Virus record (IMG/VR): IMGVR_UViG_3300021475_000001
Span: 1 to 64,000 of that record
DNA length: 64,000 nucleotides
Reading direction: 5' to 3' (one strand)
Source: a virus
A program made the position numbers and the translations under genes. The notes beneath the pieces are model-generated. The model saw only the letters and a program-made list of their open reading frames with translations, ran no database searches and had not been told where the DNA came from. Below, piece by piece: positions 36,873 through 44,097 of this stretch (position 1 is its first letter; each line of letters starts with the position of its first letter).

Positions 36873-37351
36873 ATTCTCCGTTGACGATGCCCTGGCTTCT
36901 TAGCATGGTCATTTTCAATGACATCTCGTTCCTGCATTCCGAAAGGCAGACGGTAAGTTGGGTCAGTAAAACACCACAAATGATATTTGTTGGAAGTGTC
37001 TACCAGACGTGACTCAGCCGGGTAAAGTTCGACTGCCTCACACTCTTCACCAACTAACTCATTCTTGATCCACTGAAAGTGACGCCAATCTCGGAATATT
37101 GGTTTGCCGTCACGTCGCCGAATGTTGAGTTGCACCATTGGCACGGGAGTGCCGTCTTTTGTCTTAATCTGACGTTTGGCGACCTGATAAAGATCGTTGA
37201 TGAAGTACTCCACGCCCCAAACTTCCTCTTCTAACTGACGTTTGGTGTCGTCGAAGTCAAGCTTTGTGTACTGCATCGCTTCGAGTACCGTCTCGCGAGT
37301 TAGTGTTTTCACCAGATTGGCTGGTATAAGTTTCTTCCACTTAGTGTTCAT
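36869..37351 (-). CDS. Phage protein, DUF7694-like
   Basis: 160 aa. VWGVEYFINDLYQVAKRQIK, then VQLNIRRRDGKPIFRDWRHF, QWIKNELVGEECEAVELYPA and KYHLWCF form a pattern I associate with a small conserved phage/prophage family (DUF7694). Function is unknown. It is coupled at both ends by ATGA to small genes. Confidence 0.6.
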   Translation of the reverse strand: MNTKWKKLIPANLVKTLTRETVLEAMQYTKLDFDDTKRQLEEEVWGVEYFINDLYQVAKRQIKTKDGTPVPMVQLNIRRRDGKPIFRDWRHFQWIKNELVGEECEAVELYPAESRLVDTSNKYHLWCFTDPTYRLPFGMQERDVIENDHAKKPGHRQRRI

Positions 37352-37554
37352 AGCTGTCTTTCTAGTTTTGGTTTGAAGTGAAGCACACCAGGTGCCATTA
37401 GTCCATTATTCCGACATACTGGACAAAATGCGCCATGCGGATACGGGTTATCTTCAGATGGTACTGGATGGTCAAACCAAGCGTAGCAGACGCCACACTT
37501 GGCTTCCCATAAGAATACCTCTTCTGAATGATCTTCTAGTTGGTTGTCATGCAT
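37348..37554 (-). CDS. Small zinc-ribbon protein
   Basis: 68 aa from ATG 37554, preceded by GGAGG; a longer frame to 37602 lacks a better start. Two Cys pairs (KCGVCYAW and FCPVCRN) about 29 residues apart form a likely zinc ribbon. Acidic N-terminal part. Function unknown. Confidence 0.6.
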   Translation of the reverse strand: MHDNQLEDHSEEVFLWEAKCGVCYAWFDHPVPSEDNPYPHGAFCPVCRNNGLMAPGVLHFKPKLERQL

Positions 37555-37555
37555 A

Positions 37556-37948
37556 CTACCTCCAAATTCCGGCAGCGGCTGCGTTACGTGGCTTGTAGCC
37601 AAGTTCCCAGTGCCAGTACTCTGGCGGACACAACCGCTTTAGTTGTTGCATAAAGCTCGGACCGTGAGGTTTGGAACGATCACGCGTACCAGCGTCATCA
37701 TCGGCAATGTGTGCCAATTCGTGCGCCAGATAGTACAGCGTGTAGCCGTCACCTTTGGGCCGATTTATCGCGTGAAATGGAATGGTGATCATCCGCTTCT
37801 TAAAGTACGCACGTCCACAACGCTGGTTCACTGCATAAACAGCGACGTTTCTCGGTACGTTTGTCACCAGCAGCGGCAGCATGGCATACATCTCGCGCAT
37901 TTGCTTGGTCATATGCCAATTGATGCGCGCGGGGCGACGTGTAGTCAC
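37556..37948 (-). CDS. SprT/WLM-like zinc metalloprotease
   Basis: 130 aa from a GTG that overlaps the upstream stop (GTGA). The sequence LYYLAHELAHIADDD contains the HExxH zinc motif and is followed by HGPSFMQQLKRLCP, where the third His would complete the site, as in SprT-like domains. Bacterial and phage relatives are thought to cut DNA-bound or other proteins; the substrate here is unknown. The basic N-terminus (MTTRRPARINW) fits a DNA-associated protein. Confidence 0.65.
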   Translation of the reverse strand: MTTRRPARINWHMTKQMREMYAMLPLLVTNVPRNVAVYAVNQRCGRAYFKKRMITIPFHAINRPKGDGYTLYYLAHELAHIADDDAGTRDRSKPHGPSFMQQLKRLCPPEYWHWELGYKPRNAAAAGIWR

Positions 37949-38154
37949 GTGCGTCCTCCCTCACGTAAGCATTGCTGACGCAAGCGGTCCACCTCGCTTT
38001 GGAGGTAGCACTTGCCAATGGTGTTGTAAGAACACTTACGCTCCGCTTCGTGATACATCTTGCAGGAATACGGCTCTTCCTTTTCCTGCATGGATGATAG
38101 CAGCAGTGACGCACCGATAAGCGGTGGAGCCAGTGAAATTAATGTCTTGATCAC
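37945..38154 (-). CDS. Small exported or membrane-anchored protein
   Basis: 69 aa. A short hydrophobic N-terminus (MIKTLISLAPPLIGASLLLS) resembles a signal anchor; the rest is polar with four cysteines (SCKMYHEAERKCSY, GKCYLQ, RQQCLRE). The cysteines could form disulfides if it is exported. Coupled by ATGA upstream and GTGA downstream. Function unknown. Confidence 0.5.
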   Translation of the reverse strand: MIKTLISLAPPLIGASLLLSSMQEKEEPYSCKMYHEAERKCSYNTIGKCYLQSEVDRLRQQCLREGGRT

Positions 38155-38402
38155 TGGACTTCCTCCGTCTTCTTACCCTGATTGCGCAGGATGCGCTCCA
38201 AGTCAGAGTGAACGGCAGCGGAGGCAGCAAGAACCATCTTGCTCGCTTTCTCGGCTTCCATCTTAGACACCTTCGATCCCGCGAGAAATGCCTTGATGGC
38301 AGCTACGCAGTCTTCCTGCATCGCCTGTTCGCGTTCTACCTGGGTGTCCAAACCGCGCGAGGTGTAAGATGCCTTACCTCTGGTGAGTGTGAGCTTTTTC
38401 AT
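38151..38402 (-). CDS. Small helical protein of unknown function
   Basis: 83 aa. Basic start (MKKLTLTRGKASYTSRG) followed by long helices (EREQAMQEDCVAAIKAFLAG, KASKMVLAASAAVHSDLERI). No recognised family. It lies in the group of small genes whose first member has its own promoter near 38.6 kb. Confidence 0.55.
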   Translation of the reverse strand: MKKLTLTRGKASYTSRGLDTQVEREQAMQEDCVAAIKAFLAGSKVSKMEAEKASKMVLAASAAVHSDLERILRNQGKKTEEVQ

Positions 38403-38408
38403 CGCGTG

Positions 38409-38579
38409 TTACTCCGCACTTGTGGTTTTCTTGCCGAGATACTCGGCGCGAATTCCATAACCATCTCTGTCGTAGAGATTGTTATAAGCTTTCACGGCAT
38501 CCTTGGCATTGCGCGCAAGACGATAGCCTTCGATAAAGCCCTTGCCAGTCTCGGGATTCCAAAACTTTACGCGATACAT
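38409..38579 (-). CDS. Small protein of unknown function, promoter-proximal
   Basis: 56 aa from ATG 38579, with AAGGAATATCCCG directly upstream. The sequence (YRVKFWNPETGKGFIEGYRL, then AKDAVKAYNNLYDRDG) may be a small alpha/beta domain. Its leader (GTTCGAAACGAAGGAATATC) is nearly identical to the leader of the gene at 39315-40046, and both have TGTCANTGAC-type promoters. Confidence 0.6.
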   Translation of the reverse strand: MYRVKFWNPETGKGFIEGYRLARNAKDAVKAYNNLYDRDGYGIRAEYLGKKTTSAE

Positions 38580-38607
38580 CGGGATATTCCTTCGTTTCGA
38601 ACATCTA

Positions 38608-38637
38608 TAATATGGGGTCATTGACAGCATATTTCAA
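38608..38637 (-). promoter_or_regulatory. Sigma70-like promoter with GGTCATTGACA element
   Basis: Minus strand: TTGAAA, then CATATTATAG at 17-19 bases. The plus-strand GGTCATTGACA (38616-38626) lies in the spacer next to the -10 box, as in the two promoters at 40.1 and 40.6 kb. It drives the small gene at 38579. Confidence 0.6.
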
Positions 38638-38673
38638 GGATTTTTCTGGTTTCCAGAATCTTTTATAGTTAAA

Positions 38674-39318
38674 CTAGAAACTCAGATTTCTGGTGGTGCG
38701 ACGGCACTTGTACTGCCCATTGGCATTGCCTCGGGCAGTGCAAGGTCGTAACTTTGCAGTGGGATTCTTAAATACGAGTCCTTCGATTGCCGTGTTGCCC
38801 GACATACCGTTGATTTCGTTGTACCAATCTTGGAAAAAACCATCGTGATTAGCAGCTAACCAAACACCGGGAAAAACGATAGTGTGCGTGTCCTCGTACA
38901 TGTTCAGTCCGCCAGCGCAGAGACGTGATAGACATTCGTAGCGATCAGCGTAAGTCTTGCCGATTAGGTACTCACCATCGTCAACCAGCAAATCGTGTAG
39001 ATAGATCGTGTCACGCACTCCAACACCTTTGGAATGCAACAACTCGCCGACAAACACGTACCAACCTTTTCCAGGCAGGTGTTGTTGAAACTCCTGCCAT
39101 CTATTGCCAGGTTGCCATTGCAACTCGTTATCGGGTCCGTGACGCCCCATCGCGAAACTTGGACCTTCGGTAATTGATGGCACATAGATCGTGCAACAAG
39201 TTCCGTTCATCTTTGCCTGAGCGACCCAACCTCGATCCTCGTAGAGTTTCAAGGTGTTGGGTGCCACGGCCGTTTCTGGCCGTGGCGGGTAGAGGTATTG
39301 GTAAGTTGGGTATTTCAT
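38674..39318 (-). CDS. DNA/RNA ligase-like nucleotidyltransferase
   Basis: 214 aa from ATG 39318 (ATGA overlap with the gene upstream). WVAQAKMNGTCCTIYV holds the KxNG/KxDG nucleotidylation motif (Lys as AMP acceptor); GELLHSKG, TIYLHDLLVDDGEYLIG, EGLVFKNP and the final KCRRTTRNLSF match further motifs of the covalent nucleotidyltransferase fold. It is only the catalytic domain, without an OB-fold, so it may be a small ligase, an RNA-end sealing enzyme or a non-ligase relative. The C-terminal KCRRTTRNLSF pattern is typical of phage ligase-like proteins. Confidence 0.65.
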   Translation of the reverse strand: MKYPTYQYLYPPRPETAVAPNTLKLYEDRGWVAQAKMNGTCCTIYVPSITEGPSFAMGRHGPDNELQWQPGNRWQEFQQHLPGKGWYVFVGELLHSKGVGVRDTIYLHDLLVDDGEYLIGKTYADRYECLSRLCAGGLNMYEDTHTIVFPGVWLAANHDGFFQDWYNEINGMSGNTAIEGLVFKNPTAKLRPCTARGNANGQYKCRRTTRNLSF

Positions 39319-40046
39319 GCCTTCAACGATGCCTTCAGCATCTTGCCAAGAGAAGCTTTCACATCCGGCAGCAACATGGGCTTGACGATATCCCAAGCTT
39401 TGGAAATATCGCTGAACACTGTGCCGAGTGTGACATTTGCGACGATGGGGAACACTTGTTCCGCTTCGTCAGCCTTCAACCGAAACACTGCATTGGTTGC
39501 GCCTTCAGACACCACAACTTTGGAAGTAGCAGCCTGGTGAATGATGAAATCCTCGGGAATGCCCTTGATGCCTGACAGTGCCTTGTCGATTTTCTTCAAC
39601 AATTCCTCGTCATTGGCATAGGCGGGATTGACTGCCAGCATCGCGGGATAACTGTCCAAAGTCTCGGCGAAACCTGGGACGCTGACAATGTTGTTGTCAT
39701 CGTCGCGCTCAACAGGCAGCACGGTTGCGAGAACTTCCAGTTCATCAGCCGACAGAGGGGAACGCTCGGAACGCTTGACGACAGTCGCGCGACCAGAGGC
39801 AAACGCGCCGTCTTCCACGTGCATTGTGTCGGGACGCGCGTGGCGCTCCAAACCCTTATCGATCAGACGCGTGGTTGCAAGCTCTTTCGCTTCTGCCTTG
39901 GTCAGATCAAGGAGTCCCTTGATCGCCTTGGCGCACGCGTCGAGTGCCGCGACCGCCTCCAAACCTGGGAGCGTTTCGGTGATCTTGGTCGGCTTACCCT
40001 TCGCGGGTGCGGCGACTGAGGCGATTTTTTTGGCATTTGCAAACAT
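39315..40046 (-). CDS. Protein of unknown function with strong promoter
   Basis: 243 aa. Ala/Lys-rich N-terminal 40 residues, then mostly helical (LDLTKAEAKELATTRLIDKG) with an acidic middle (VERDDDNNIVSVPGF). No recognised domain. SD GAGGAATATCC. It is transcribed from an almost ideal promoter (TTGACA-17-TATATA), so it is probably abundant and early. It is coupled to the ligase-like gene. Confidence 0.6.
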   Translation of the reverse strand: MFANAKKIASVAAPAKGKPTKITETLPGLEAVAALDACAKAIKGLLDLTKAEAKELATTRLIDKGLERHARPDTMHVEDGAFASGRATVVKRSERSPLSADELEVLATVLPVERDDDNNIVSVPGFAETLDSYPAMLAVNPAYANDEELLKKIDKALSGIKGIPEDFIIHQAATSKVVVSEGATNAVFRLKADEAEQVFPIVANVTLGTVFSDISKAWDIVKPMLLPDVKASLGKMLKASLKA

Positions 40047-40073
40047 CGGATATTCCTCGTTTCGAACATGCTA

Positions 40074-40102
40074 TATATAAGGTCACTGACAGCATTTGTC
40101 AA
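40074..40102 (-). promoter_or_regulatory. Strong sigma70-like promoter TTGACA-17-TATATA
   Basis: Minus strand, perfect -35, 17-base spacer and TATATA -10, 27 bases before the start at 40046. The spacer contains GGTCACTGACA (40081-40091), one mismatch from the palindrome TGTCANTGACA, touching the -10 box: a likely repressor site. Confidence 0.8.
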
Positions 40103-40123
40103 TGCCAAAATTGTGGAGGATAT

Positions 40124-40151
40124 GAAAAAGTGCGATTTCTCGCACTTTTTC
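40124..40151 (-). terminator. Terminator hairpin, probably bidirectional
   Basis: A perfect 12-bp stem (GAAAAAGTGCGA and complement) with a 4-base loop and a T5 run within the 3' arm follows the secreted-protein gene on the minus strand. It separates that gene from the next promoter. Confidence 0.75.
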
Positions 40152-40181
40152 CAGACCTGATTAATCAGCATTATCAAAGAG

Positions 40182-40535
40182 TTATTGCAGTTGGCTCCGG
40201 TCGTGTATAAGACCCTCTGTTTTCGCTCTGTCTAACACGTTTTCGCAGTATTGCCGCGTATCGAAGAAAAAGAGGCTTGTTGAATTGCCAGTGGTGTATG
40301 TCCCTGTTACCATGACTCCTTTTACTTCGCGGCTTTCCTCGGGAAAGGTCTTCACGTCAGGAGGTCCCCTAAATTCCTTAGAAGAACGCATGTACTGGAT
40401 CATCTGATCGGGACTAACCTCGGCGTGACTACAGGTCGCTTTGCTGGCATCGATGGACCACCATGTACGCGCTTCGGCAACACCGCTGCCAAGAACGGAC
40501 ATTGCCAATGCCCCAGCGACAAGGATCGTTTTCAT
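40182..40535 (-). CDS. Small secreted protein with Sec signal peptide
   Basis: 117 aa from ATG 40535 (AGAGGAAATTCAG upstream). The N-terminus MKTILVAGALAMSVLGSG with VAEA-R after it is a typical signal peptide, cleavage expected near residue 23. The mature part has two Cys (KATCSHAE, QYCENVL) that may pair in the periplasm. No family recognised. It has its own promoter and terminator, a single-gene unit. Likely role: host envelope or periplasm, inferred. Confidence 0.65.
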   Translation of the reverse strand: MKTILVAGALAMSVLGSGVAEARTWWSIDASKATCSHAEVSPDQMIQYMRSSKEFRGPPDVKTFPEESREVKGVMVTGTYTTGNSTSLFFFDTRQYCENVLDRAKTEGLIHDRSQLQ

Positions 40536-40583
40536 CTGAATTTCCTCTGTTAAAAAGTCCAGTGGAACCACCCACCTGCGCTA

Positions 40584-40612
40584 TATATAGGTCATTGACA
40601 GTCATTTGTCAA
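40584..40612 (-). promoter_or_regulatory. Strong sigma70-like promoter TTGACA-17-TATATA
   Basis: Same architecture as the promoter at 40074: perfect -35 and TATATA at 17 bases, with GGTCATTGACA (40590-40600) in the spacer next to the -10 box. It drives the secreted-protein gene. Confidence 0.8.
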
Positions 40613-40621
40613 CACCAGAAT

Positions 40622-40648
40622 AAAAAAATAGCGCGGAAAACCGCGCTA
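40622..40648 (-). terminator. Rho-independent terminator
   Basis: Minus strand: 8-bp stem TAGCGCGG/CCGCGCTA, 4-base loop, then a T7 run. It ends the zinc-ribbon gene that stops at 40660. Confidence 0.85.
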
Positions 40649-40659
40649 AGTCCGCAAAA

Positions 40660-40818
40660 TTAGTCAATGTTATCAGGTTCGTAGTCTGGCTCCCAGCACT
40701 CCGCCTCGCCACAATCTTCGTCTTCCCAGTGTCGAGATTTGCAGAGCGGACAGCGCACAAAGGCACGTTCGCGGTCGCGAGGATCGGTGGTCTTCCAATC
40801 GTCATAAGTTCGGAACAT
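40660..40818 (-). CDS. Small acidic zinc-ribbon protein
   Basis: 52 aa from ATG 40818 (AGGATATCAAC upstream). RCPLCKSRHW and DCGEAECW give a C-x2-C...C-x4-C zinc site; the C-terminus is very acidic. It sits between two terminators, downstream of the DUF6011 gene. Function unknown. Confidence 0.55.
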   Translation of the reverse strand: MFRTYDDWKTTDPRDRERAFVRCPLCKSRHWEDEDCGEAECWEPDYEPDNID

Positions 40819-40840
40819 GTTGATATCCTTAGAAAAAAGG

Positions 40841-40858
40841 GAGGGGCTTTCGCCCCTC
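40841..40858 (-). terminator. Rho-independent terminator with GAAA tetraloop
   Basis: Minus strand: 7-bp stem GAGGGGC/GCCCCTC, GAAA loop, then CCTTTTTTCT. It begins one base before the stop end of the DUF6011 gene at 40859. Confidence 0.8.
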
Positions 40859-41482
40859 TTAATCGTCGGTGATATCGCCCCAGGGAAGTCCAAAGTGCTT
40901 TGCGCAGATCGGACCGTAACCCACTGAAGTTGAACGATCATCCGTCAGAGGATGCGAACAGAAGCAGCAAACGCCAGTCATATGCCCATAATCGGCAGCG
41001 GCTTTCGCGGGATCGCTCGCCAGCGCGACCAACGCGCTTGCGACGGCGGTTTGCGTCTCGGGGGCAAACTTACGAGAAGCTTGGAATTCACCACTCTCGG
41101 TTACACGACCGTACCATGGACGCTGCCCAGTGCTGTCCTTCTCAGAACCACACACGTTGATCGAACCCGGCACTTTTGCCATCTTGCCGGCGATGTTCAG
41201 CCGAAGATCGGTGTTCTCGGCGCGAACCAAGATCGCCGGAAACTTCAGATGCTTTTTCGCGTGGTTCAACAATTCCACGATTGCAGAGACGTTGCCGACT
41301 TGCGTCGTGGGTGCGGGGGCGACGGTGCCATTGGCACGGTTCGCTAACTCGTTGACCCAGTACCACTGTTTCGGGGACAAGCCCTTCTTGCCGTGTTGGG
41401 AAATCAGCGAAGCTGCAAAACCCTGGTCCTTATCCTTAAGGAGAGGAAGCGCGTCTACCAGGATGTTGATATTCTCGGTCAT
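40859..41482 (-). CDS. DUF6011-like zinc protein
   Basis: 207 aa from ATG 41482. The last 45 residues, with CCFCSHPLTDDRSTSVGYGP and ICAKHFGLPWG, match the DUF6011-type zinc motif (C-x2-C...GYGPxC). The N-terminal 120 residues (LSPKQWYWVNELANRANG, INIAG-type beta) are found with it in phage proteins of unknown function. Promoter region upstream with TATATA and TGTCAGTGAGA. Role unknown, possibly nucleic acid binding. Confidence 0.6.
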   Translation of the reverse strand: MTENINILVDALPLLKDKDQGFAASLISQHGKKGLSPKQWYWVNELANRANGTVAPAPTTQVGNVSAIVELLNHAKKHLKFPAILVRAENTDLRLNIAGKMAKVPGSINVCGSEKDSTGQRPWYGRVTESGEFQASRKFAPETQTAVASALVALASDPAKAAADYGHMTGVCCFCSHPLTDDRSTSVGYGPICAKHFGLPWGDITDD

Positions 41483-41520
41483 AATCTCGTCTTTCGCGTG
41501 GGTTTTCCGTTTCAACACGA

Positions 41521-41549
41521 TATATATGGTGTCAGTGAGATGGAATGCC
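41521..41549 (-). promoter_or_regulatory. Candidate promoter with TGTCAGTGAGA element
   Basis: Minus-strand TATATA about 35 bases before the start at 41482, with TGTCAGTGAGA (41530-41540 on plus) in the spacer. The -35 at 17 bases (TTTCAG) is poor, so activity may need an activator or the -35 lies elsewhere. Confidence 0.45.
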
Positions 41550-41639
41550 AAGGCTGAAAATGGTGATTGTGCGAAAAACTTTTTTCCCCAAAATCTGAAA
41601 AAAATCCTTGCAAGTTTGTGGAAGCCGGATTATCTTACG

Positions 41640-41673
41640 TGTCGTTGACAGCGTATCATGCGTTGTTCGACAT
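41640..41673 (+). promoter_or_regulatory. Candidate promoter/operator TGTCGTTGACA
   Basis: Plus strand TTGACA (41645) lies within TGTCGTTGACA, one change from the recurrent palindrome; a weak -10 (CGACAT) stands 17 bases on. It precedes the first gene of the plus-strand island. Confidence 0.45.
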
Positions 41674-41690
41674 TTCTAGGAGAAAAGGAC

Positions 41691-42293
41691 GTGGAAAATC
41701 AAGAGGTTCAGATGAACGACATACAGCGTTCGATTTGCGAGAAGTTCAATCTCACGGTTCGCCAGAAGGGTGAAGAATTCACGGTCACTGATCGTGATCC
41801 GATCTTGGTCAAGCGTAAGGAGAAGCTGCCGCGTCACGTTGGCACCGATCTTAACGCGATGATCGCCAAAGCTCGCGCCGAGCAAGACGCGCGTAATGGG
41901 GTGGAGCCGGAGCCGCCGGTGGTTGATGTCGAGCCGGAGATTATCGAGGTTGTCGAGACTGCGCCGACTCCGACGCGTCGCGCCGCTCTCACTCCGGAGG
42001 AGATGACGGCGACCAGACAGACGTTGACAAACGTCATTCTGGACAACACCGGAATGAAGGTGCGCAAGCCTAAGATCGTGAAAGAGCGCAAGCATCGCGA
42101 CAATCGGCTGGCACGCGCGTTTCGCGCGATTATCGAGAACCCCGATAAAACTGTTGCACAACAGGCGGTTATCGCGGACGTGACCGAGGCGATGTTGGGG
42201 TATTATGAAATCCAGCTTCGTAGCGTTTATAAGATCATCTGCGAGAAGCACGGTGATGACGTGATCCCGCCGCTTCCGGCGCTGAACAAGTAA
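41691..42293 (+). CDS. Protein of unknown function, possible HTH at C-terminus
   Basis: 200 aa from GTG 41691, with AGGAGAAAAGGAC just upstream; ATG 41712 with AGAGG is an alternative. The N-terminal part includes LPRHVGTDLNAMIAKARAEQ, the middle is Pro/Glu-rich, and the C-terminus (RLARAFRAIIENPDKTVAQQ, then AVIADVTEAMLGYYEIQLRS) is basic and helical. First gene of the plus-strand island. The C-terminal part could bind DNA; unproven. Confidence 0.55.
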   Translation: MENQEVQMNDIQRSICEKFNLTVRQKGEEFTVTDRDPILVKRKEKLPRHVGTDLNAMIAKARAEQDARNGVEPEPPVVDVEPEIIEVVETAPTPTRRAALTPEEMTATRQTLTNVILDNTGMKVRKPKIVKERKHRDNRLARAFRAIIENPDKTVAQQAVIADVTEAMLGYYEIQLRSVYKIICEKHGDDVIPPLPALNK

Positions 42294-42313
42294 TAATAAC
42301 AATCACTTAGCGA

Positions 42314-42349
42314 GCGTCTCCAGTTAACTCTGGAGGCGCTTATTTTTTG
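42314..42349 (+). terminator. Rho-independent terminator
   Basis: 10-bp stem GCGTCTCCAG/CTGGAGGCGC (one G-T pair), 6-base loop, followed by TTATTTTTTG. It ends the first gene of the plus-strand island. Confidence 0.9.
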
Positions 42350-42371
42350 TGGAAATTCCAAAACTTTTCCC

Positions 42372-42400
42372 TTGTCATTGACAGCATGAAGGCTTATATA
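42372..42400 (+). promoter_or_regulatory. Sigma70-like promoter TTGTCA-17-TATATA with perfect palindrome
   Basis: TTGTCA and TATATA are 17 bases apart; the perfect palindrome TGTCATTGACA (42373-42383) overlaps the -35 box. It drives the gene at 42429. Confidence 0.8.
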
Positions 42401-42428
42401 TGGTGCGTTGAAACGGAGGGTTACCACG

Positions 42429-42617
42429 ATGTTTGATTTTCCAGAAGATGTTGCGCGCATCGCGCGCGTGTTGAACATCACCGAGGAAGAGGCCGAAAAG
42501 TTCTGGTCTGATTACTCGGACTCGATGTTTGCTGGTTGGCTGTGTTTGCCGCATGAAGGTGCGGAAGGCGACGCTACCATACTGAAGATATTCCGGAGTA
42601 ACGCAGCTAAGACGTAG
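42429..42617 (+). CDS. Small acidic protein of unknown function
   Basis: 62 aa from ATG 42429 with GGAGGG ten bases upstream. Helical and acidic (PEDVARIARVLNITEEEAEK). Translated together with the secreted-protein gene 12 bases downstream. No family recognised. Confidence 0.6.
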   Translation: MFDFPEDVARIARVLNITEEEAEKFWSDYSDSMFAGWLCLPHEGAEGDATILKIFRSNAAKT

Positions 42618-42628
42618 GAGATAGGAAA

Positions 42629-42934
42629 ATGCTTAAGCTTATAACGATTGCTAGTGTCGCCATGCTGATCGCGACGCCTGCACTAGCCACAGACTGCCGG
42701 AATGCCAAGCCGGGAACTTGGTGTACCAGAGGAACAAACGACGCCCCGTTGACTGTCCGGCCGGTACAATCGACCATTTTCGTACCTCGACACCAGCCGC
42801 AATGTCACGAAGTAAATATAACCAACGATCTTATGGAACAGTGCCTGCAAAGCGGTACTGGCGGCAGCGGTTCCATGCCAACCATTCTCGATTGCCAAGT
42901 CTGGCCACCAGTTTTTGTCGAACGGTGCGACTAA
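42629..42934 (+). CDS. Small secreted cysteine-rich protein
   Basis: 101 aa, SD GGAGATAGG. The N-terminus (MLKLITIASVAMLIATPALA) is a clear Sec signal peptide, cleavage expected after ALA at residue 20. The mature protein has six cysteines (DCRNAK, WCTRG, QCHEV, QCLQS, DCQVW, ERCD), an even number consistent with disulfides in the periplasm. No family recognised. It shares the regulated promoter at 42372. Envelope-directed role inferred. Confidence 0.65.
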   Translation: MLKLITIASVAMLIATPALATDCRNAKPGTWCTRGTNDAPLTVRPVQSTIFVPRHQPQCHEVNITNDLMEQCLQSGTGGSGSMPTILDCQVWPPVFVERCD

Positions 42935-42964
42935 TTCCAAATGTGGCGCAAACAAAAAAACTTG

Positions 42965-42993
42965 TTGACACCCATCGTGGGAGCGCCTACATT
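42965..42993 (+). promoter_or_regulatory. Sigma70-like promoter TTGACA-17-TACATT
   Basis: Perfect -35 and a good -10 at 17 bases, about 47 bases before the DUF932 gene. TGTCATTGAGA (42999-43009), one mismatch from the palindrome, lies over the expected transcription start. Confidence 0.75.
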
Positions 42994-43039
42994 CACAGTG
43001 TCATTGAGATGACGTTTTGGAACGAGGAGTTAAAAAGCA

Positions 43040-44032
43040 ATGTCACACGAAGTGGAAACGATGGCCTGGAATGCCGAGAAGCCTTGGCATGGTCTGGGTT
43101 TTGAAGTGTCAGACGATCTGACGGCTGACGAAATGCTGGTTGCTGCCGGTCTTGACTGGACTGTCAGTAAGCGTCCGGTGTACTTCCCCAAGAAGAACAC
43201 CGAGCAAGTCGAGCTTAAGCTTATCCCCAACAAGTTCGCGCTAACGCGCGACAGTGACGAGTCGATGCTCGATATCGTTGGTGATAACTACAAGCCGGTC
43301 CAGAATCAGGACGCGTTCACTTTCTTCAAGCGTTTTGTGGACGCTGGCGGCATGAAGATGGAAACCGCCGGTTCTCTCCGTGGGGGTCAGTTCGTTTGGG
43401 GTCTCGCAAAAATTCAGGAGTCGTTCTTTGTTGGCAACAACGAAGAGGACGAAATCAGGGGGTATCTGTTGCTGACGCAACCGCATCGCTTTGGTTTTTC
43501 CATGGTTGCCGCACTGACGCCTGTTCGCGTTGTGTGCATGAACACGATGCGCATGGCGTTGGGTGAAAGTCTCAAGGGCAAGAGCAACGCGGGCGTGTTT
43601 CGTATGCCGCACTCGCGCGCCTTTGATGACGAGGTGAAGTTAGCCGCTGAACAGGCACTCGGTCTTGCCAAGGTTGGCATGCAGCAGTTGCAGGAAGCTG
43701 CCGACGTGCTGTCGAATACCCGGATCAATCAAGACGAGTTGATCACCTACTTTCACAATGTCGCCAACACCGACATTGAAGAGGGTCAGGACGATCCGGA
43801 GAAGTTCACGCGTACCATCAAGACGCTGTTGGAAGCGATTGATATGGCACCGGGTCAGAACCTCAAGACGGCAGAAGGCACTGTGTGGGGCGCGTACAAT
43901 GCAGTGACTTACGTTGCCGATCACATTCTTGGACGTGACGAGAACCGTCTGGCGAATACCTGGCTCGGTTCCGGGGCAACGCTCAAGCGTCGCGCACTTG
44001 ACCTGGCGATGGACTTTGCCAACGCAGCGTAA
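43040..44032 (+). CDS. DUF932 (phage/plasmid-like TIGR03299) protein
   Basis: 330 aa, near the family length. The beginning (SHEVETMAWNAEKPWHGLGF), SKRPVYF, DNYKPVQNQDAFTFF, the GGQFVWGLAKI strand and RVVCMNTMRMAL are typical of the DUF932 phage/plasmid-like family. These proteins are often highly expressed in plasmids and phages, but their biochemical role is not established as far as I know. SD GAGGAG. It is a monocistronic unit between a strong promoter and a strong terminator. Confidence 0.85.
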   Translation: MSHEVETMAWNAEKPWHGLGFEVSDDLTADEMLVAAGLDWTVSKRPVYFPKKNTEQVELKLIPNKFALTRDSDESMLDIVGDNYKPVQNQDAFTFFKRFVDAGGMKMETAGSLRGGQFVWGLAKIQESFFVGNNEEDEIRGYLLLTQPHRFGFSMVAALTPVRVVCMNTMRMALGESLKGKSNAGVFRMPHSRAFDDEVKLAAEQALGLAKVGMQQLQEAADVLSNTRINQDELITYFHNVANTDIEEGQDDPEKFTRTIKTLLEAIDMAPGQNLKTAEGTVWGAYNAVTYVADHILGRDENRLANTWLGSGATLKRRALDLAMDFANAA

Positions 44033-44049
44033 AACCTGTATACTCTCAA

Positions 44050-44084
44050 AGAGAGGTGGGGGCAACCTCGCCTCTCTTTTTTTT
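44050..44084 (+). terminator. Rho-independent terminator with GCAA tetraloop
   Basis: A 12-bp stem starting AGAGAGG (two G-T pairs), GCAA tetraloop, then a T8 run. It ends the DUF932 gene. Confidence 0.92.
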
Positions 44085-44097
44085 GGAGAACTTAGTG

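Noticed and set aside
38640-38670. Hairpin TTCTGG/CCAGAA downstream of the ligase-like gene as a terminator
   Set aside because: In the direction of transcription (minus strand) it is followed by A residues, not T; the T-rich side points the wrong way.
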